A stretch of 45,079 bases of DNA from Nemertoderma westbladi (Eukaryota > Xenacoelomorpha > Nemertodermatida > Nemertodermatidae). The position numbers and the translations under genes are program-made. The notes below the pieces were generated by a model. That model saw only the letters and a list, made by a program, of their open reading frames with translations. It did no database searches and was not told the DNA's origin. The stretch covers positions 1 to 45,079 of the forward strand of contig JAUCBJ010002634.1 of assembly GCA_032718475.1 (NCBI GenBank), read 5' to 3'. This document shows positions 12,401 through 27,400 of this stretch, in pieces (within the stretch, counting starts at the first letter, position 1; the number at the start of each line of letters is the position of its first letter).

Positions 12401-15400
12401 CTTCGTACATGCCGATACTAGTAGTACTGTAGTACTAGGGAAGGGCCTTCGTACATGCCGATACTAGTAGTACTGTAGTACTAGGGAAGGGCCTTCGTAC
12501 ATGCCGGTACTAGTAGTACTGTAGTACTAGGGAAGGGCCTTCGTACATGCCGGTACTAGTAGTACTGTAGTACTAGCGAAGGGCCTTCGTACATTCCGAT
12601 ACTAGTAGTACTGTAGTACTAGGGAAGGGCCTTCGTACATGCCGGTACTAGTAGTACTGTAGTACTGGGGAAGGGCCTTCGTACATGCCGATACTAGTAG
12701 TACTGTAGTACTAGCGAAGGGCCTTCGTACATGCCGATACTAGTAGTACTGTAGTACTAGGGAAGGGCCTTCGTACATGCCGATACTAGTAGTACTGTAG
12801 TACTAGCGCAGGGCCTTCGTACATGTCGATACTAGTAGTACTGTAGTACTAGGGAAGGGCCTTCGTACATGCCGGTACTAGTAGTACTGTAGTACTGGGG
12901 AAGGGCCTTCGTACATGCCGATACTAGTAGTACTGTAGTACTAGCGCAGGGTCTTCGTACATGCCGATACTAGTAGTACTGTAGTACTAGCGAAGGGCCT
13001 ACGTACATGCCGATACTAGTAGTACTGTAGTACTAGGGAAGGGCCTTCGTACATGCCGGTACTAGTAGTACTGTAGTACTGGGGAAGGGCCTTCGTACAT
13101 GCCGATACTAGTAGTACTGTAGTAGTAGGGAAGGGCCTTCGTACATTCCGATACTAGTAGTACTGTAGTAGTAGGGAAGGGCCTTCGTACATGCCGGTAC
13201 TAGTAGTACTGTAGTACTAGCGAAGGGCCTTCGTACATGCCGATACTAGTAGTACTGTAGTACTAGGGAAGGGCCTTCGTACATGCCGGTACTAGTAGTA
13301 CTGTAGTACTGGGGAAGGGCCTTCGTACATGCCGATACTAGTAGTACTGTAGTACTAGGGAAGGGCCTTCGTACATGCCGGTACTAGTAGTACTGTAGTA
13401 CTGGGGAAGGGCCTTCGTACATGCCGATACTAGTAGTACTGTAGTACTAGCGAAGGGCCTTCGTACATGCCGATACTAGTAGTACTGTAGTACTAGCGCA
13501 GGGTCTTCGTACATGCCGATACTAGTAGTACTGTAGTACTAGCGAAGGGCCTTCGTACATGCCGATACTAGTAGTACTGTAGTACTAGGGAAGGGCCTTC
13601 GTACATGCCGATACTAGTAGTACTAGCGAAGCGCCTTCGTACATGCCGATACTAGTAGTACTGTAGTACTAGCGAAGGGCCTTCGTACATGCCGATACTA
13701 GTAGTACTGTAGTACTAGCGAAGGGCCTTCGTACATGCCGATACTAGTAGTACTGTAGTACTAGGGAATGGCCTTCGTACATGCCGATACTAGTAGTACT
13801 GTAGTACTAGCGAAGGGCCTTCGTACATGCCGATACTAGTAGTACTAGGGAAGGGCCTACGTACATGCCGATACTAGTAGTACTGTAGTACTAGCGAAGG
13901 GCCTTCGTACATGCCGATACTAGTAGTACTAGCGAAGGGCCTTCGTACATGCCGATACTAGTAGTACTGTAGTACTAGGGAAGGGCCTTCGTACATGCCG
14001 ATACTAGTAGTACTAGCGAAGGGCCTTCGTACATGCCGATACTAGTAGTACTGTAGTACTAGGGAAGGGCCTTCGTACATGCCGATACTAGTAGTACTGT
14101 AGTACTAGCGAAGGGCCTTCGTACATGCCGATACTAGTAGTACTAGGGAAGGGCCTTCGTACATGCCGATACTAGTAGTACTAGCGAAGCGCCTTCGTAC
14201 ATGCCGATACTAGTAGTACTGTAGTACTAGCGAAGGGCCTTCGTACATGCCGATACTAGTAGTACTGTAGTACTAGCGAAGGGCCTTCGTACATGCCGAT
14301 ACTAGTAGTACTAGCGAAGGGCCTTCGTACATGCCGATACTAGTAGTACTGTAGTACTAGGGAAGGGCCTTCGTACATGCCGATACTAGTAGTACTGTAG
14401 TACTAGCGAAGGGCCTTCGTACATGCCGATACTAGTAGTACTGTAGTAGCGAAGGGCCTTCGTACATGTCGATACTAGTAGTACTGTAGTACTAGGGAAG
14501 GGCCTTCGTACATGCCGATACTAGTAGTACTGTAGTACTAGGGAATGGCCTTCGTACATGCCGATACTAGTAGTACTGTAGTACTAGCGAAGGGCCTTCG
14601 TACATGCCGATACTAGTAGTACTGTAGTACTAGGGAATGGCCTTCGTACATGCCGATACTAGTAGTACTGTAGTACTAGCGAAGGGCCTTCGTACATGCC
14701 GATACTAGTAGTACTGTAGTACTAGGGAATGGCCTTCGTACATGCCGATACTAGTAGTACTGTAGTACTAGCGAAGGGCCTTCGTACATGCCGATACTAG
14801 TAGTACTGTAGTAGCGAAGGGCCTTCGTACATGTCGATACTAGTAGTACTGTAGTACTAGGGAAGGGCCTTCGTACATGCCGATACTAGTAGTACTGTAG
14901 TACTAGCGAAGGGCCTTCGTACATGCCGATACTAGTAGTACTGTAGTAGTAGGGAAGGGCCTTCGTACATGCCGATACTAGTAGTACTGTAGTAGTAGGG
15001 AAGGGCCTTCGTACATGCCGATACTAGTAGTACTGTAGTAGTAGGGAAGGGCCTTCGTACATGCCGATACTAGTAGTACTGTAGTAGTAGGGAAGGGCCT
15101 TCGTACATGCCGATACTAGTAGTACTGTAGTAGTAGGGAAGGGCCTTCGTACATGCCGATACTAGTAGTACTGTAGTAGTAGGGAAGGGCCTTCGTACAT
15201 GCCGATACTAGTAGTACTGTAGTAGCGAAGGGCCTTCGTACATGCCGATACTAGTAGTACTAGGGAAGGGCCTTCGTACATGCCGATACTAGTAGTACTG
15301 TAGTACTAGCGAAGGGCCTACGTACATGTCGATACTAGTAGTACTGTAGTACTAGCAACGGGCCTTCGTACATGCCGATACTAGTAGTACTGTAGTACTA

Positions 15401-18400
15401 GGGAAGGGCCTTCGTACATGCCGATACTAGTAGTACTGTAGTAGCGAAGGGCCTTCGTACATACCGATACCAGTAGTACTGTAGTACTAGGGAAGGGCCT
15501 TCGTACATGCCGATACTAGTAGTACTGTAGTACTAGGGAAGGGCCTTCGTACATGCCGATACTAGTAGTACTGTAGTAGCGAAGGGCCTTCGTACATACC
15601 GATACCAGTAGTACTGTAGTACTAGGGAAGGGCCTTCGTACATGCCGATACTAGTAGTACTGTAGTAGCGAAGGGCCTTCGTACATACCGATACCAGTAG
15701 TACTGTAGTACTAGGGAAGGGCCTTCGTACATGCCGATACTAGTAGTACTGTAGTACTAGGGAAGGGCCTTCGTACATGCCGATACTAGTAGTACTGTAG
15801 TACTAGGGAAGGGCCTTCGTACATGCCGATACTAGTAGTACTGTAGTACTAGGGAAGGGCCTTCGTACATGCCGATACTAGTAGTACTGTAGTAGTAGGG
15901 AAGGGCCTTCGTACATGCCGGTACTAGTAGTACTGTAGTACTAGGGAAGGGCCTTCGTACATGCCGGTACTAGTAGTACTGTAGTACTGGGGAAGGGCCT
16001 TCGTACATGCCGATACTAGTAGTACTGTAGTACTAGCGAAGGGCCTTCGTACATGCCGATACTAGTAGTACTGTAGTACTAGGGAAGGGCCTTCGTACAT
16101 GCCGATACTAGTAGTACTGTAGTACTAGCGCAGGGCCTTCGTACATGTCGATACTAGTAGTACTGTAGTACTAGGGAAGGGCCTTCGTACATGCCGGTAC
16201 TAGTAGTACTGTAGTAGTAGGGAAGGGCCTTCGTACATGCCGGTACTAGTAGTACTGTAGTACTAGGGAAGGGCCTTCGTACATGCCGGTACTAGTAGTA
16301 CTGTAGTACTGGGGAAGGGCCTTCGTACATGCCGATACTAGTAGTACTGTAGTACTAGCGAAGGGCCTTCGTACATGCCGATACTAGTAGTACTGTAGTA
16401 CTAGGGAAGGGCCTTCGTACATGCCGGTACTAGTAGTACTGTAGTACTAGGGAAGGGCCTTCGTACATGCCGGTACTAGTAGTACTGTAGTACTGGGGAA
16501 GGGCCTTCGTACATGCCGATACTAGTAGTACTGTAGTACTAGGGAAGGGCCTTCGTACATGCCGGTACTAGTAGTACTGTAGTACTGGGGAAGGGCCTTC
16601 GTACATGCCGATACTAGTAGTACTGTAGTACTAGCGAAGGGCCTTCGTACATGCCGATACTAGTAGTACTGTAGTACTAGGGAAGGGCCTTCGTACATGC
16701 CGATACTAGTAGTACTGTAGTACTAGCGCAGGGCCTTCGTACATGTCGATACTAGTAGTACTGTAGTACTAGGGAAGGGCCTTCGTACATGCCGGTACTA
16801 GTAGTACTGTAGTACTGGGGAAGGGCCTTCGTACATGCCGATACTAGTAGTACTGTAGTACTAGCGCAGGGTCTTCGTACATGCCGATACTAGTAGTACT
16901 GTAGTACTAGCGAAGGGCCTACGTACATGCCGATACTAGTAGTACTGTAGTACTAGGGAAGGGCCTTCGTACATGCCGGTACTAGTAGTACTGTAGTACT
17001 GGGGAAGGGCCTTCGTACATGCCGATACTAGTAGTACTGTAGTAGTAGGGAAGGGCCTTCGTACATGCCGATACTAGTAGTACTGTAGTACTAGGGAAGG
17101 GCCTTCGTACATGCCGATACTAGTAGTACTGTAGTAGTAGGGAAGGGCCTTCGTACATTCCGATACTAGTAGTACTGTAGTAGTAGGGAAGGGCCTTCGT
17201 ACATGCCGGTACTAGTAGTACTGTAGTACTAGCGAAGGGCCTTCGTACATGCCGATACTAGTAGTACTGTAGTACTAGGGAAGGGCCTTCGTACATGCCG
17301 GTACTAGTAGTACTGTAGTACTGGGGAAGGGCCTTCGTACATGCCGATACTAGTAGTACTGTAGTACTAGGGAAGGGCCTTCGTACATGCCGGTACTAGT
17401 AGTACTGTAGTACTGGGGAAGGGCCTTCGTACATGCCGATACTAGTAGTACTGTAGTACTAGCGAAGGGCCTTCGTACATGCCGATACTAGTAGTACTGT
17501 AGTACTAGCGCAGGGTCTTCGTACATGCCGATACTAGTAGTACTGTAGTACTAGCGAAGGGCCTTCGTACATGCCGATACTAGTAGTACTGTAGTACTAG
17601 GGAAGGGCCTTCGTACATGCCGATACTAGTAGTACTAGCGAAGCGCCTTCGTACATGCCGATACTAGTAGTACTGTAGTACTAGCGAAGGGCCTTCGTAC
17701 ATGCCGATACTAGTAGTACTGTAGTAGCGAAGGGCCTTCGTACATGCCGATACTAGTAGTACTGTAGTAGCGAAGGGCCTTCGTACATGCCGATACTAGT
17801 AGTACTGTAGTAGCGAAGGGCCTTCGTACATGCCGATACTAGTAGTACTGTAGTAGTAGGGAAGGGCCTTCGTACATGCCGATACTAGTAGTACTGTAGT
17901 AGTAGGGAAGGGCCTTCGTACATGCCGATACTAGTAGTACTGTAGTACTAGCGAAGGGCCTTCGTACATGCCGATACTAGTAGTACTAGGGAAGGGCCTT
18001 CGTACATGCCGATACTAGTAGTACTGTAGTACTAGCGAAGGGCCTACGTACATGTCGATACTAGTAGTACTGTAGTACTAGCAACGGGCCTTCGTACATG
18101 CCGATACTAGTAGTACTGTAGTACTAGGGAAGGGCCTTCGTACATGCCGATACTAGTAGTACTGTAGTACTAGGGAAGGGCCTTCGTACATGCCGATACT
18201 AGTAGTACTAGCGAAGGGCCTTCGTACATGCCGATACTAGTAGTACTGTAGTACTAGCGCAGGGCCTTCGTAAATTCCGATACTAGTAGTACTGTAGTAA
18301 TAGGGAAGGGCCTACGTACATGCCGATACTAGTAGTACTGTAGTACTAGCGAAGGGCCTTCGTACATGCCGATACTAGTAGTACTGTAGTACTAGCGCAG

Positions 18401-21400
18401 GGCCTTCGTACATTCCGATACTAGTAGTACTGTAGTACTAGGGAAGGGCCTACGTACATGCCGATACTAGTAGTACTGTAGTACTAGGGAAGGGCCTTCG
18501 TACATGCCGATACTAGTAGTACTGTAGTACTAGGGAAGGGCCTTCGTACATGCCGATACTAGTAGTACTGTAGTACTAGCGAAGGGCCTTCGTACATGCC
18601 GATACTAGTAGTACTGTAGTAGCGAAGGGCCTTAGTACATGCCGATACTAGTAGTACTAGGGAAGGGCCTACGTACATGCCGATACTAGTAGTACTGTAG
18701 TACTAGCGCAGGGTCTTCGTACATTCCGATACTAGTAGTACTGTAGTACTAGGGAAGGGCCTTCGTACATGCCGATACTAGTAGTACTGTAGTACTAGCG
18801 CAGGGTCTTCGTACATTCCGATACTAGTAGTACTGTAGTAGTAGGGAAGGGCCTTCGTACATTCCGATACTAGTAGTACTGTAGTACTAGCGCAGGGTCT
18901 TCGTACATTCCGATACTAGTAGTACTGTAGTAGTAGGGAAGGGCCTTCGTACATGCCGGTACTAGTAGTACTGTAGTACTAGGGAAGGGCCTTCGTACAT
19001 GCCGGTACTAGTAGTACTGTAGTAGTAGGGAAGGGCCTTCGTACATGCCGATACTAGTAGTACTGTAGTAGTAGGGAAGGGCCTTCGTACATGCCGGTAC
19101 TAGTAGTACTGTAGTACTAGGGAAGGGCCTTCGTACATGCCGGTACTAGTAGTACTGTAGTACTGGGGAAGGGCCTTCGTACATGCCGATACTAGTAGTA
19201 CTGTAGTACTAGGGAAGGGCCTTCGTACATGCCGATACTAGTAGTACTGTAGTACTAGGGAAGGGCCTTCGTACATGCCGATACTAGTAGTACTGTAGTA
19301 GTAGGGAAGGGCCTTCGTACATGCCGGTACTAGTAGTACTGTAGTACTAGGGAAGGGCCTTCGTACATGCCGGTACTAGTAGTACTGTAGTACTGGGGAA
19401 GGGCCTTCGTACATGCCGATACTAGTAGTACTGTAGTACTAGCGAAGGGCCTTCGTACATGCCGATACTAGTAGTACTGTAGTACTAGGGAAGGGCCTTC
19501 GTACATGCCGATACTAGTAGTACTGTAGTACTAGCGCAGGGCCTTCGTACATGTCGATACTAGTAGTACTGTAGTACTAGGGAAGGGCCTTCGTACATGC
19601 CGGTACTAGTAGTACTGTAGTAGTAGGGAAGGGCCTTCGTACATGCCGGTACTAGTAGTACTGTAGTACTAGGGAAGGGCCTTCGTACATGCCGGTACTA
19701 GTAGTACTGTAGTACTGGGGAAGGGCCTTCGTACATGCCGATACTAGTAGTACTGTAGTACTAGCGAAGGGCCTTCGTACATGCCGATACTAGTAGTACT
19801 GTAGTACTAGGGAAGGGCCTTCGTACATGCCGGTACTAGTAGTACTGTAGTACTAGGGAAGGGCCTTCGTACATGCCGGTACTAGTAGTACTGTAGTACT
19901 GGGGAAGGGCCTTCGTACATGCCGATACTAGTAGTACTGTAGTACTAGGGAAGGGCCTTCGTACATGCCGGTACTAGTAGTACTGTAGTACTGGGGAAGG
20001 GCCTTCGTACATGCCGATACTAGTAGTACTGTAGTACTAGCGAAGGGCCTTCGTACATGCCGATACTAGTAGTACTGTAGTACTAGGGAAGGGCCTTCGT
20101 ACATGCCGATACTAGTAGTACTGTAGTACTAGCGCAGGGCCTTCGTACATGTCGATACTAGTAGTACTGTAGTACTAGGGAAGGGCCTTCGTACATGCCG
20201 GTACTAGTAGTACTGTAGTACTGGGGAAGGGCCTTCGTACATGCCGATACTAGTAGTACTGTAGTACTAGCGCAGGGTCTTCGTACATGCCGATACTAGT
20301 AGTACTGTAGTACTAGCGAAGGGCCTACGTACATGCCGATACTAGTAGTACTGTAGTACTAGGGAAGGGCCTTCGTACATGCCGGTACTAGTAGTACTGT
20401 AGTACTGGGGAAGGGCCTTCGTACATGCCGATACTAGTAGTACTGTAGTAGTAGGGAAGGGCCTTCGTACATTCCGATACTAGTAGTACTGTAGTAGTAG
20501 GGAAGGGCCTTCGTACATGCCGGTACTAGTAGTACTGTAGTACTAGCGAAGGGCCTTCGTACATGCCGATACTAGTAGTACTGTAGTACTAGGGAAGGGC
20601 CTTCGTACATGCCGGTACTAGTAGTACTGTAGTACTGGGGAAGGGCCTTCGTACATGCCGATACTAGTAGTACTGTAGTACTAGGGAAGGGCCTTCGTAC
20701 ATGCCGGTACTAGTAGTACTGTAGTACTGGGGAAGGGCCTTCGTACATGCCGATACTAGTAGTACTGTAGTACTAGCGAAGGGCCTTCGTACATGCCGAT
20801 ACTAGTAGTACTGTAGTACTAGCGCAGGGCCTTCGTACATGCCGATACTAGTAGTACTGTAGTACTAGCGAAGGGCCTTCGTACATGCCGATACTAGTAG
20901 TACTGTAGTACTAGGGAAGGGCCTTCGTACATGCCGATACTAGTAGTACTAGCGAAGCGCCTTCGTACATGCCGATACTAGTAGTACTGTAGTACTAGCG
21001 AAGGGCCTTCGTACATGCCGATACTAGTAGTACTGTAGTAGCGAAGGGCCTTCGTACATGCCGATACTAGTAGTACTGTAGTAGCGAAGGGCCTTCGTAC
21101 ATGCCGATACTAGTAGTACTGTAGTAGCGAAGGGCCTTCGTACATGCCGATACTAGTAGTACTGTAGTAGTAGGGAAGGGCCTTCGTACATGCCGATACT
21201 AGTAGTACTGTAGTAGTAGGGAAGGGCCTTCGTACATGCCGATACTAGTAGTACTGTAGTACTAGCGAAGGGCCTTCGTACATGCCGATACTAGTAGTAC
21301 TAGGGAAGGGCCTTCGTACATGCCGATACTAGTAGTACTGTAGTACTAGCGAAGGGCCTTCGTACATGCCGATACTAGTAGTACTGTAGTACTAGCAACG

Positions 21401-24400
21401 GGCCTTCGTACATGCCGATACTAGTAGTACTGTAGTACTAGGGAAGGGCCTTCGTACATGCCGATACTAGTAGTACTGTAGTAGCGAAGGGCCTTCGTAC
21501 ATGCCGATACCAGTAGTACTGTAGTACTAGGGAAGGGCCTTCGTACATGCCGATACTAGTAGTACTGTAGTACTAGCGAAGGGCCTTCGTACATGCCGAT
21601 ACTAGTAGTACTGTAGTACTAGCGAAGGGCCTTCGTACATGCCGATACTAGTAGTACTGTAGTACTAGGGAAGGGCCTTCGTACATGCCGATACTAGTAG
21701 TACTGTAGTAGCGAAGGGCCTTCGTACATGCCGATACTAGTAGTACTGTAGTACTAGCGAAGGGCCTTCGTACATGCCGATACTAGTAGTACTGTAGTAC
21801 TAGGGAAGGGCCTTCGTACATGCCGATACTAGTAGTACTGTAGTAGCGAAGGGCCTTCGTACATGCCGATACTAGTAGTACTGTAGTACTAGGGAAGGGC
21901 CTTCGTACATGCCGGTACTAGTAGTACTGTAGTACTAGCGAAGGGCCTTCGTACATGCCGATACTAGTAGTACTGTAGTACTAGCGAAGGGCCTTCGTAC
22001 ATGCCGATACTAGTAGTACTGTAGTACTAGGGAAGGGCCTTCGTACATGCCGATACTAGTAGTACTGTAGTACTAGCGAAGGGCCTTCGTACATGCCGGT
22101 ACTAGTAGTACTGTAGTACTAGCGAAGGGCCTTCGTACATGCCGATACTAGTAGTACTGTAGTACTAGGGAAGGGCCTTCGTACATGCCGATACTAGTAG
22201 TACTGTAGTACTAGCGAAGGGCCTTCGTACATGCCGATACTAGTAGTACTGTAGTACTAGCGAAGGGCCTTCGTACATGCCGATACTAGTAGTACTGTAG
22301 TACTAGGGAAGGGCCTTCGTACATGCCGATACTAGTAGTACTGTAGTACTAGCGAAGGGCCTTCGTACATGCCGATACTAGTAGTACTGTAGTAGTAGGG
22401 AAGGGCCTTCGTACATGCCGATACTAGTAGTACTGTAGTACTAGGGAAGGGCCTTCGTACATGCCGATACTAGTAGTACTGTAGTAGTAGGGAAGGGCCT
22501 TCGTACATGCCGATACTAGTAGTACTGTAGTACTAGCGAAGGGCCTTCGTACATGCCGATACTAGTAGTACTGTAGTAGTAGGGAAGGGCCTTCGTACAT
22601 GCCGATACTAGTAGTACTGTAGTAGTAGGGAAGGGCCTTCGTACATGCCGATACTAGTAGTACTGTAGTAGTAGGGAAGGGCCTTCGTACATGCCGGTAC
22701 TAGTAGTACTGTAGTACTAGGGAAGGGCCTTCGTACATGCCGATACTAGTAGTACTGTAGTACTAGCGAAGGGCCTTCGTACATGCCGATACTAGTAGTA
22801 CTGTAGTAGTAGCGAAGGGCCTTCGTACATGCCGATACTAGTAGTACTGTAGTACTAGCGAAGCGCCTTCGTACATGCCGATACTAGTAGTACTGTAGTA
22901 GTAGGGAAGGGCCTTCGTACATGCCGATACTAGTAGTACTGTAGTAGTAGGGAAGCGCCTTCGTACATGCCGATACTAGTAGTACTGTAGTAGTAGGGAA
23001 GGGCCTTCGTACATGCCGGTACTAGTAGTACTGTAGTACTGGGGAAGCGCCTTCGTACATGCCGATACTAGTAGTACTGTAGTACTAGCGAAGGGCCTTC
23101 GTACATGCCGATACTAGTAGTACTGTAGTAGTAGGGAAGCGCCTTCGTACATGCCGATACTAGTAGTACTGTAGTACTAGCGAAGGGCCTTCGTACATGC
23201 CGATACTAGTAGTACTGTAGTACTAGCGAAGGGCCTTCGTACATGCCGATACTAGTAGTACTGTAGTAGTAGGGAAGGGCCTTCGTACATGCCGATACTA
23301 GTAGTACTGTAGTACTAGCGAAGGGCCTTCGTACATGCCGATACTAGTAGTACTAGGGAAGGGCCTTCGTACATGCCGATACTAGTAGTACTGTAGTACT
23401 AGCGAAGGGCCTACGTACATGTCGATACTAGTAGTACTGTAGTAGTAGGGAAGGGCCTTCGTACATGCCGATACTAGTAGTACTGTAGTAGTAGGGAAGG
23501 GCCTTCGTACATGCCGATACTAGTAGTACTAGGGAAGGGCCTTCGTACATGCCGATACTAGTAGTACTGTAGTACTAGGGAAGGGCCTTCGTACATGCCG
23601 ATACTAGTAGTACTAGGGAAGGGCCTTCGTACATGCCGATACTAGTAGTACTAGGGAAGGGCCTTCGTACATGCCGATACTAGTAGTACTGTAGTACTAG
23701 CGAAGGGTCTTCGTACATGCCGATACCAGTAGTACTGTAGTAGTAGGGAAGGGCCTTAGTACATGCCGGTACTAGTAGTACTGTAGTACTAGCGAAGGGC
23801 CTTCGTACATGCCGATACTAGTAGTACTGTAGTACTAGCGAAGGGTCTTCGTACATGCCGATACTAGTAGTACTGTAGTAGTAGGGAAGGGCCTTCGTAC
23901 ATGCCGATACTAGTAGTACTGTAGTACTAGCGAAGGGCCTTCGTACATGCCGATACTAGTAGTACTGTAGTACTGGGGAAGGGCCTTCGTACATGCCGAT
24001 ACTAGTAGTACTGTAGTACTAGCGAAGGGTCTTCGTACATGCCGATACTAGTAGTACTGTAGTAGTAGGGAAGGGCCTTAGTACATGCCGGTACTAGTAG
24101 TACTGTAGTACTAGCGAAGGGCCTTCGTACATGCCGATACTAGTAGTACTGTAGTACTGGGGAAGGGCCTTCGTACATGCCGATACTAGTAGTACTGTAG
24201 TACTAGCGAAGGCCCTACGTACATGCCGATACTAGTAGTACTGTAGTAGTAGGGAAGGGCCTTAGTACATGCCGGTACTAGTAGTACTGTAGTACTAGCG
24301 AAGGGCCTTCGTACATGCCGATACTAGTAGTACTGTAGTACTAGCGAAGGGCCTTCGTACATGCCGATACTAGTAGTACTGTAGTACTAGCGAAGGGCCT

Positions 24401-27400
24401 TCGTACATGCCGATACTAGTAGTACTGTAGTACTAGCGAAGGCCCTACGTACATGCCGATACTAGTAGTACTGTAGTAGTAGGGAAGGGCCTTCGTACAT
24501 GCCGATACTAGTAGTACTGTAGTACTAGCGAAGGCCCTACGTACATGCCGATACTAGTAGTACTGTAGTAGTAGGGAAGGGCCTTCGTACATGCCGATAC
24601 TAGTAGTACTGTAGTACTAGGGAAGGGTCTTAGTACATGCCGATACTAGTAGTACTGTAGTAGTAGGGAAGGGCCTTCGTACATGCCGATACTAGTAGTA
24701 CTGTAGTACTAGCGAAGGGCCTTCGTACATTCCGATACTAGTAGTACTGTAGTACTAGCGAAGGGCCTACGTACATGCCGATACTAGTAGTACTGTAGTA
24801 GTAGGGAAGGGCCTTCGTACATGCCGATACTAGTAGTACTGTAGTAGTAGGGAAGGGCCTTCGTACATGCCGATACTAGTAGTACTGTAGTAGTAGGGAA
24901 GGGCCTTCGTACATGCCGATACTAGTAGTACTGTAGTACTGGGGAAGGGCCTTCGTACATGCCGATACTAGTAGTACTGTAGTAGTAGGGAAGGGCCTTC
25001 GTACATGCCGATACTAGTAGTACTGTAGTAGTAGCGAAGGGCCTTCGTACATGCCGATACTAGTAGTACTGTAGTAGTAGGGAAGGGCCTTCGTACATTC
25101 CGATACTAGTAGTACTGTAGTAGTAGGGAAGGGCCTTCGTACATGCCGATACTAGTAGTACTGTAGTACTAGCGAAGGGCCTTCGTACATTCCGATACTA
25201 GTAGTACTGTAGTACTAGCGAAGGGCCTACGTACATGCCGATACTAGTAGTACTGTAGTAGTAGGGAAGGGCCTTCGTACATGCCGATACTAGTAGTACT
25301 GTAGTACTAGCGAAGGGCCTTCGTACATTCCGATACTAGTAGTACTGTAGTACTAGCGAAGGGCCTTCGTACATGCCGATACTAGTAGTACTGTAGTACT
25401 AGCGAAGGGCCTTCGTACATTCCGATACTAGTAGTACTGTAGTAGTAGGGAAGGGCCTTCGTACATGCCGATACTAGTAGTACTGTAGTACTAGCGAAGG
25501 GCCTTCGTACATTCCGATACTAGTAGTACTGTAGTACTAGGGAAGGGCCTTCGTACATGCCGATACTAGTAGTACTGTAGTACTAGCGAAGGGCCTTCGT
25601 ACATTCCGATACTAGTAGTACTGTAGTACTAGCGAAGGGCCTACGTACATGCCGATACTAGTAGTACTGTAGTAGTAGGGAAGGGCCTTCGTACATGCCG
25701 ATACTAGTAGTACTGTAGTACTAGCGAAGGGCCTTCGTACATTCCGATACTAGTAGTACTGTAGTACTAGGGAAGGGCCTTCGTACATGCCGATACTAGT
25801 AGTACTGTAGTACTAGCGAAGGGCCTTCGTACATTCCGATACTAGTAGTACTGTAGTACTAGCGAAGGGCCTACGTACATGCCGATACTAGTAGTACTGT
25901 AGTAGTAGGGAAGGGCCTTCGTACATGCCGATACTAGTAGTACTGTAGTACTAGCGAAGGGCCTTCGTACATTCCGATACTAGTAGTACTGTAGTAGTAG
26001 GGAAGGGCCTTCGTACATGCCGATACTAGTAGTACTGTAGTACTAGCGAAGGGCCTACGTACATGCCGATACTAGTAGTACTGTAGTAGTAGGGAAGGGC
26101 CTTCGTACATGCCGATACTAGTAGTACTGTAGTACTAGCGAAGGGCCTTCGTACATTCCGATACTAGTAGTACTGTAGTAGTAGGGAAGGGCCTTCGTAC
26201 ATGCCGATACTAGTAGTACTGTAGTACTAGGGAAGGGCCTTCGTACATTCCGATACTAGTAGTACTGTAGTACTAGGGAAGGGCCTTCGTACATGCCGAT
26301 ACTAGTAGTACTGTAGTAGTAGGGAAGGGCCTTCGTACATTCCGATACTAGTAGTACTGTAGTACTAGGGAAGGGCCTTCGTACATTCCGATACTAGTAG
26401 TACTGTAGTACTAGGGAAGGGCCTTCGTACATTCCGATACTAGTAGTACTGTAGTACTAGGGAAGGGCCTTCGTACATGCCGATACTAGTAGTACTGTAG
26501 TACTAGCGAAGGGCCTTCGTACATTCCGATACTAGTAGTACTGTAGTACTAGGGAAGGGCCTTCGTACATGCCGATACTAGTAGTACTGTAGTACTAGCG
26601 AAGGGCCTTCGTACATTCCGATACTAGTAGTACTGTAGTACTAGGGAAGGGCCTTCGTACATGCCGATACTAGTAGTACTGTAGTAGTAGGGAAGGGCCT
26701 TCGTACATTCCGATACTAGTAGTACTGTAGTACTAGCGAAGGGCCTACGTACATGCCGATACTAGTAGTACTGTAGTAGTAGGGAAGGGCCTTCGTACAT
26801 GCCGATACTAGTAGTACTGTAGTAGTAGGGAAGGGCCTTCGTACATTCCGATACTAGTAGTACTGTAGTACTAGCGAAGGGCCTACGTACATGCCGATAC
26901 TAGTAGTACTGTAGTAGTAGGGAAGGGCCTTCGTACATTCCGATACTAGTAGTACTGTAGTACTAGGGAAGGGCCTTCGTACATTCCGATACTAGTAGTA
27001 CTGTAGTAGTAGGGAAGGGCCTTCGTACATTCCGATACTAGTAGTACTGTAGTAGTAGGGAAGGGCCTTCGTACATTCCGATACTAGTAGTACTGTAGTA
27101 CTAGGGAAGGGCCTTCGTACATGCCGATACTAGTAGTACTGTAGTACTAGCGAAGGGCCTTCGTACATTCCGATACTAGTAGTACTGTAGTACTAGGGAA
27201 GGGCCTTCGTACATGCCGATACTAGTAGTACTGTAGTAGTAGGGAAGGGCCTTCGTACATTCCGATACTAGTAGTACTGTAGTACTAGGGAAGGGCCTTC
27301 GTACATGCCGATACTAGTAGTACTGTAGTAGTAGGGAAGGGCCTTCGTACATTCCGATACTAGTAGTACTGTAGTAGTAGGGAAGGGCCTTCGTACATTC

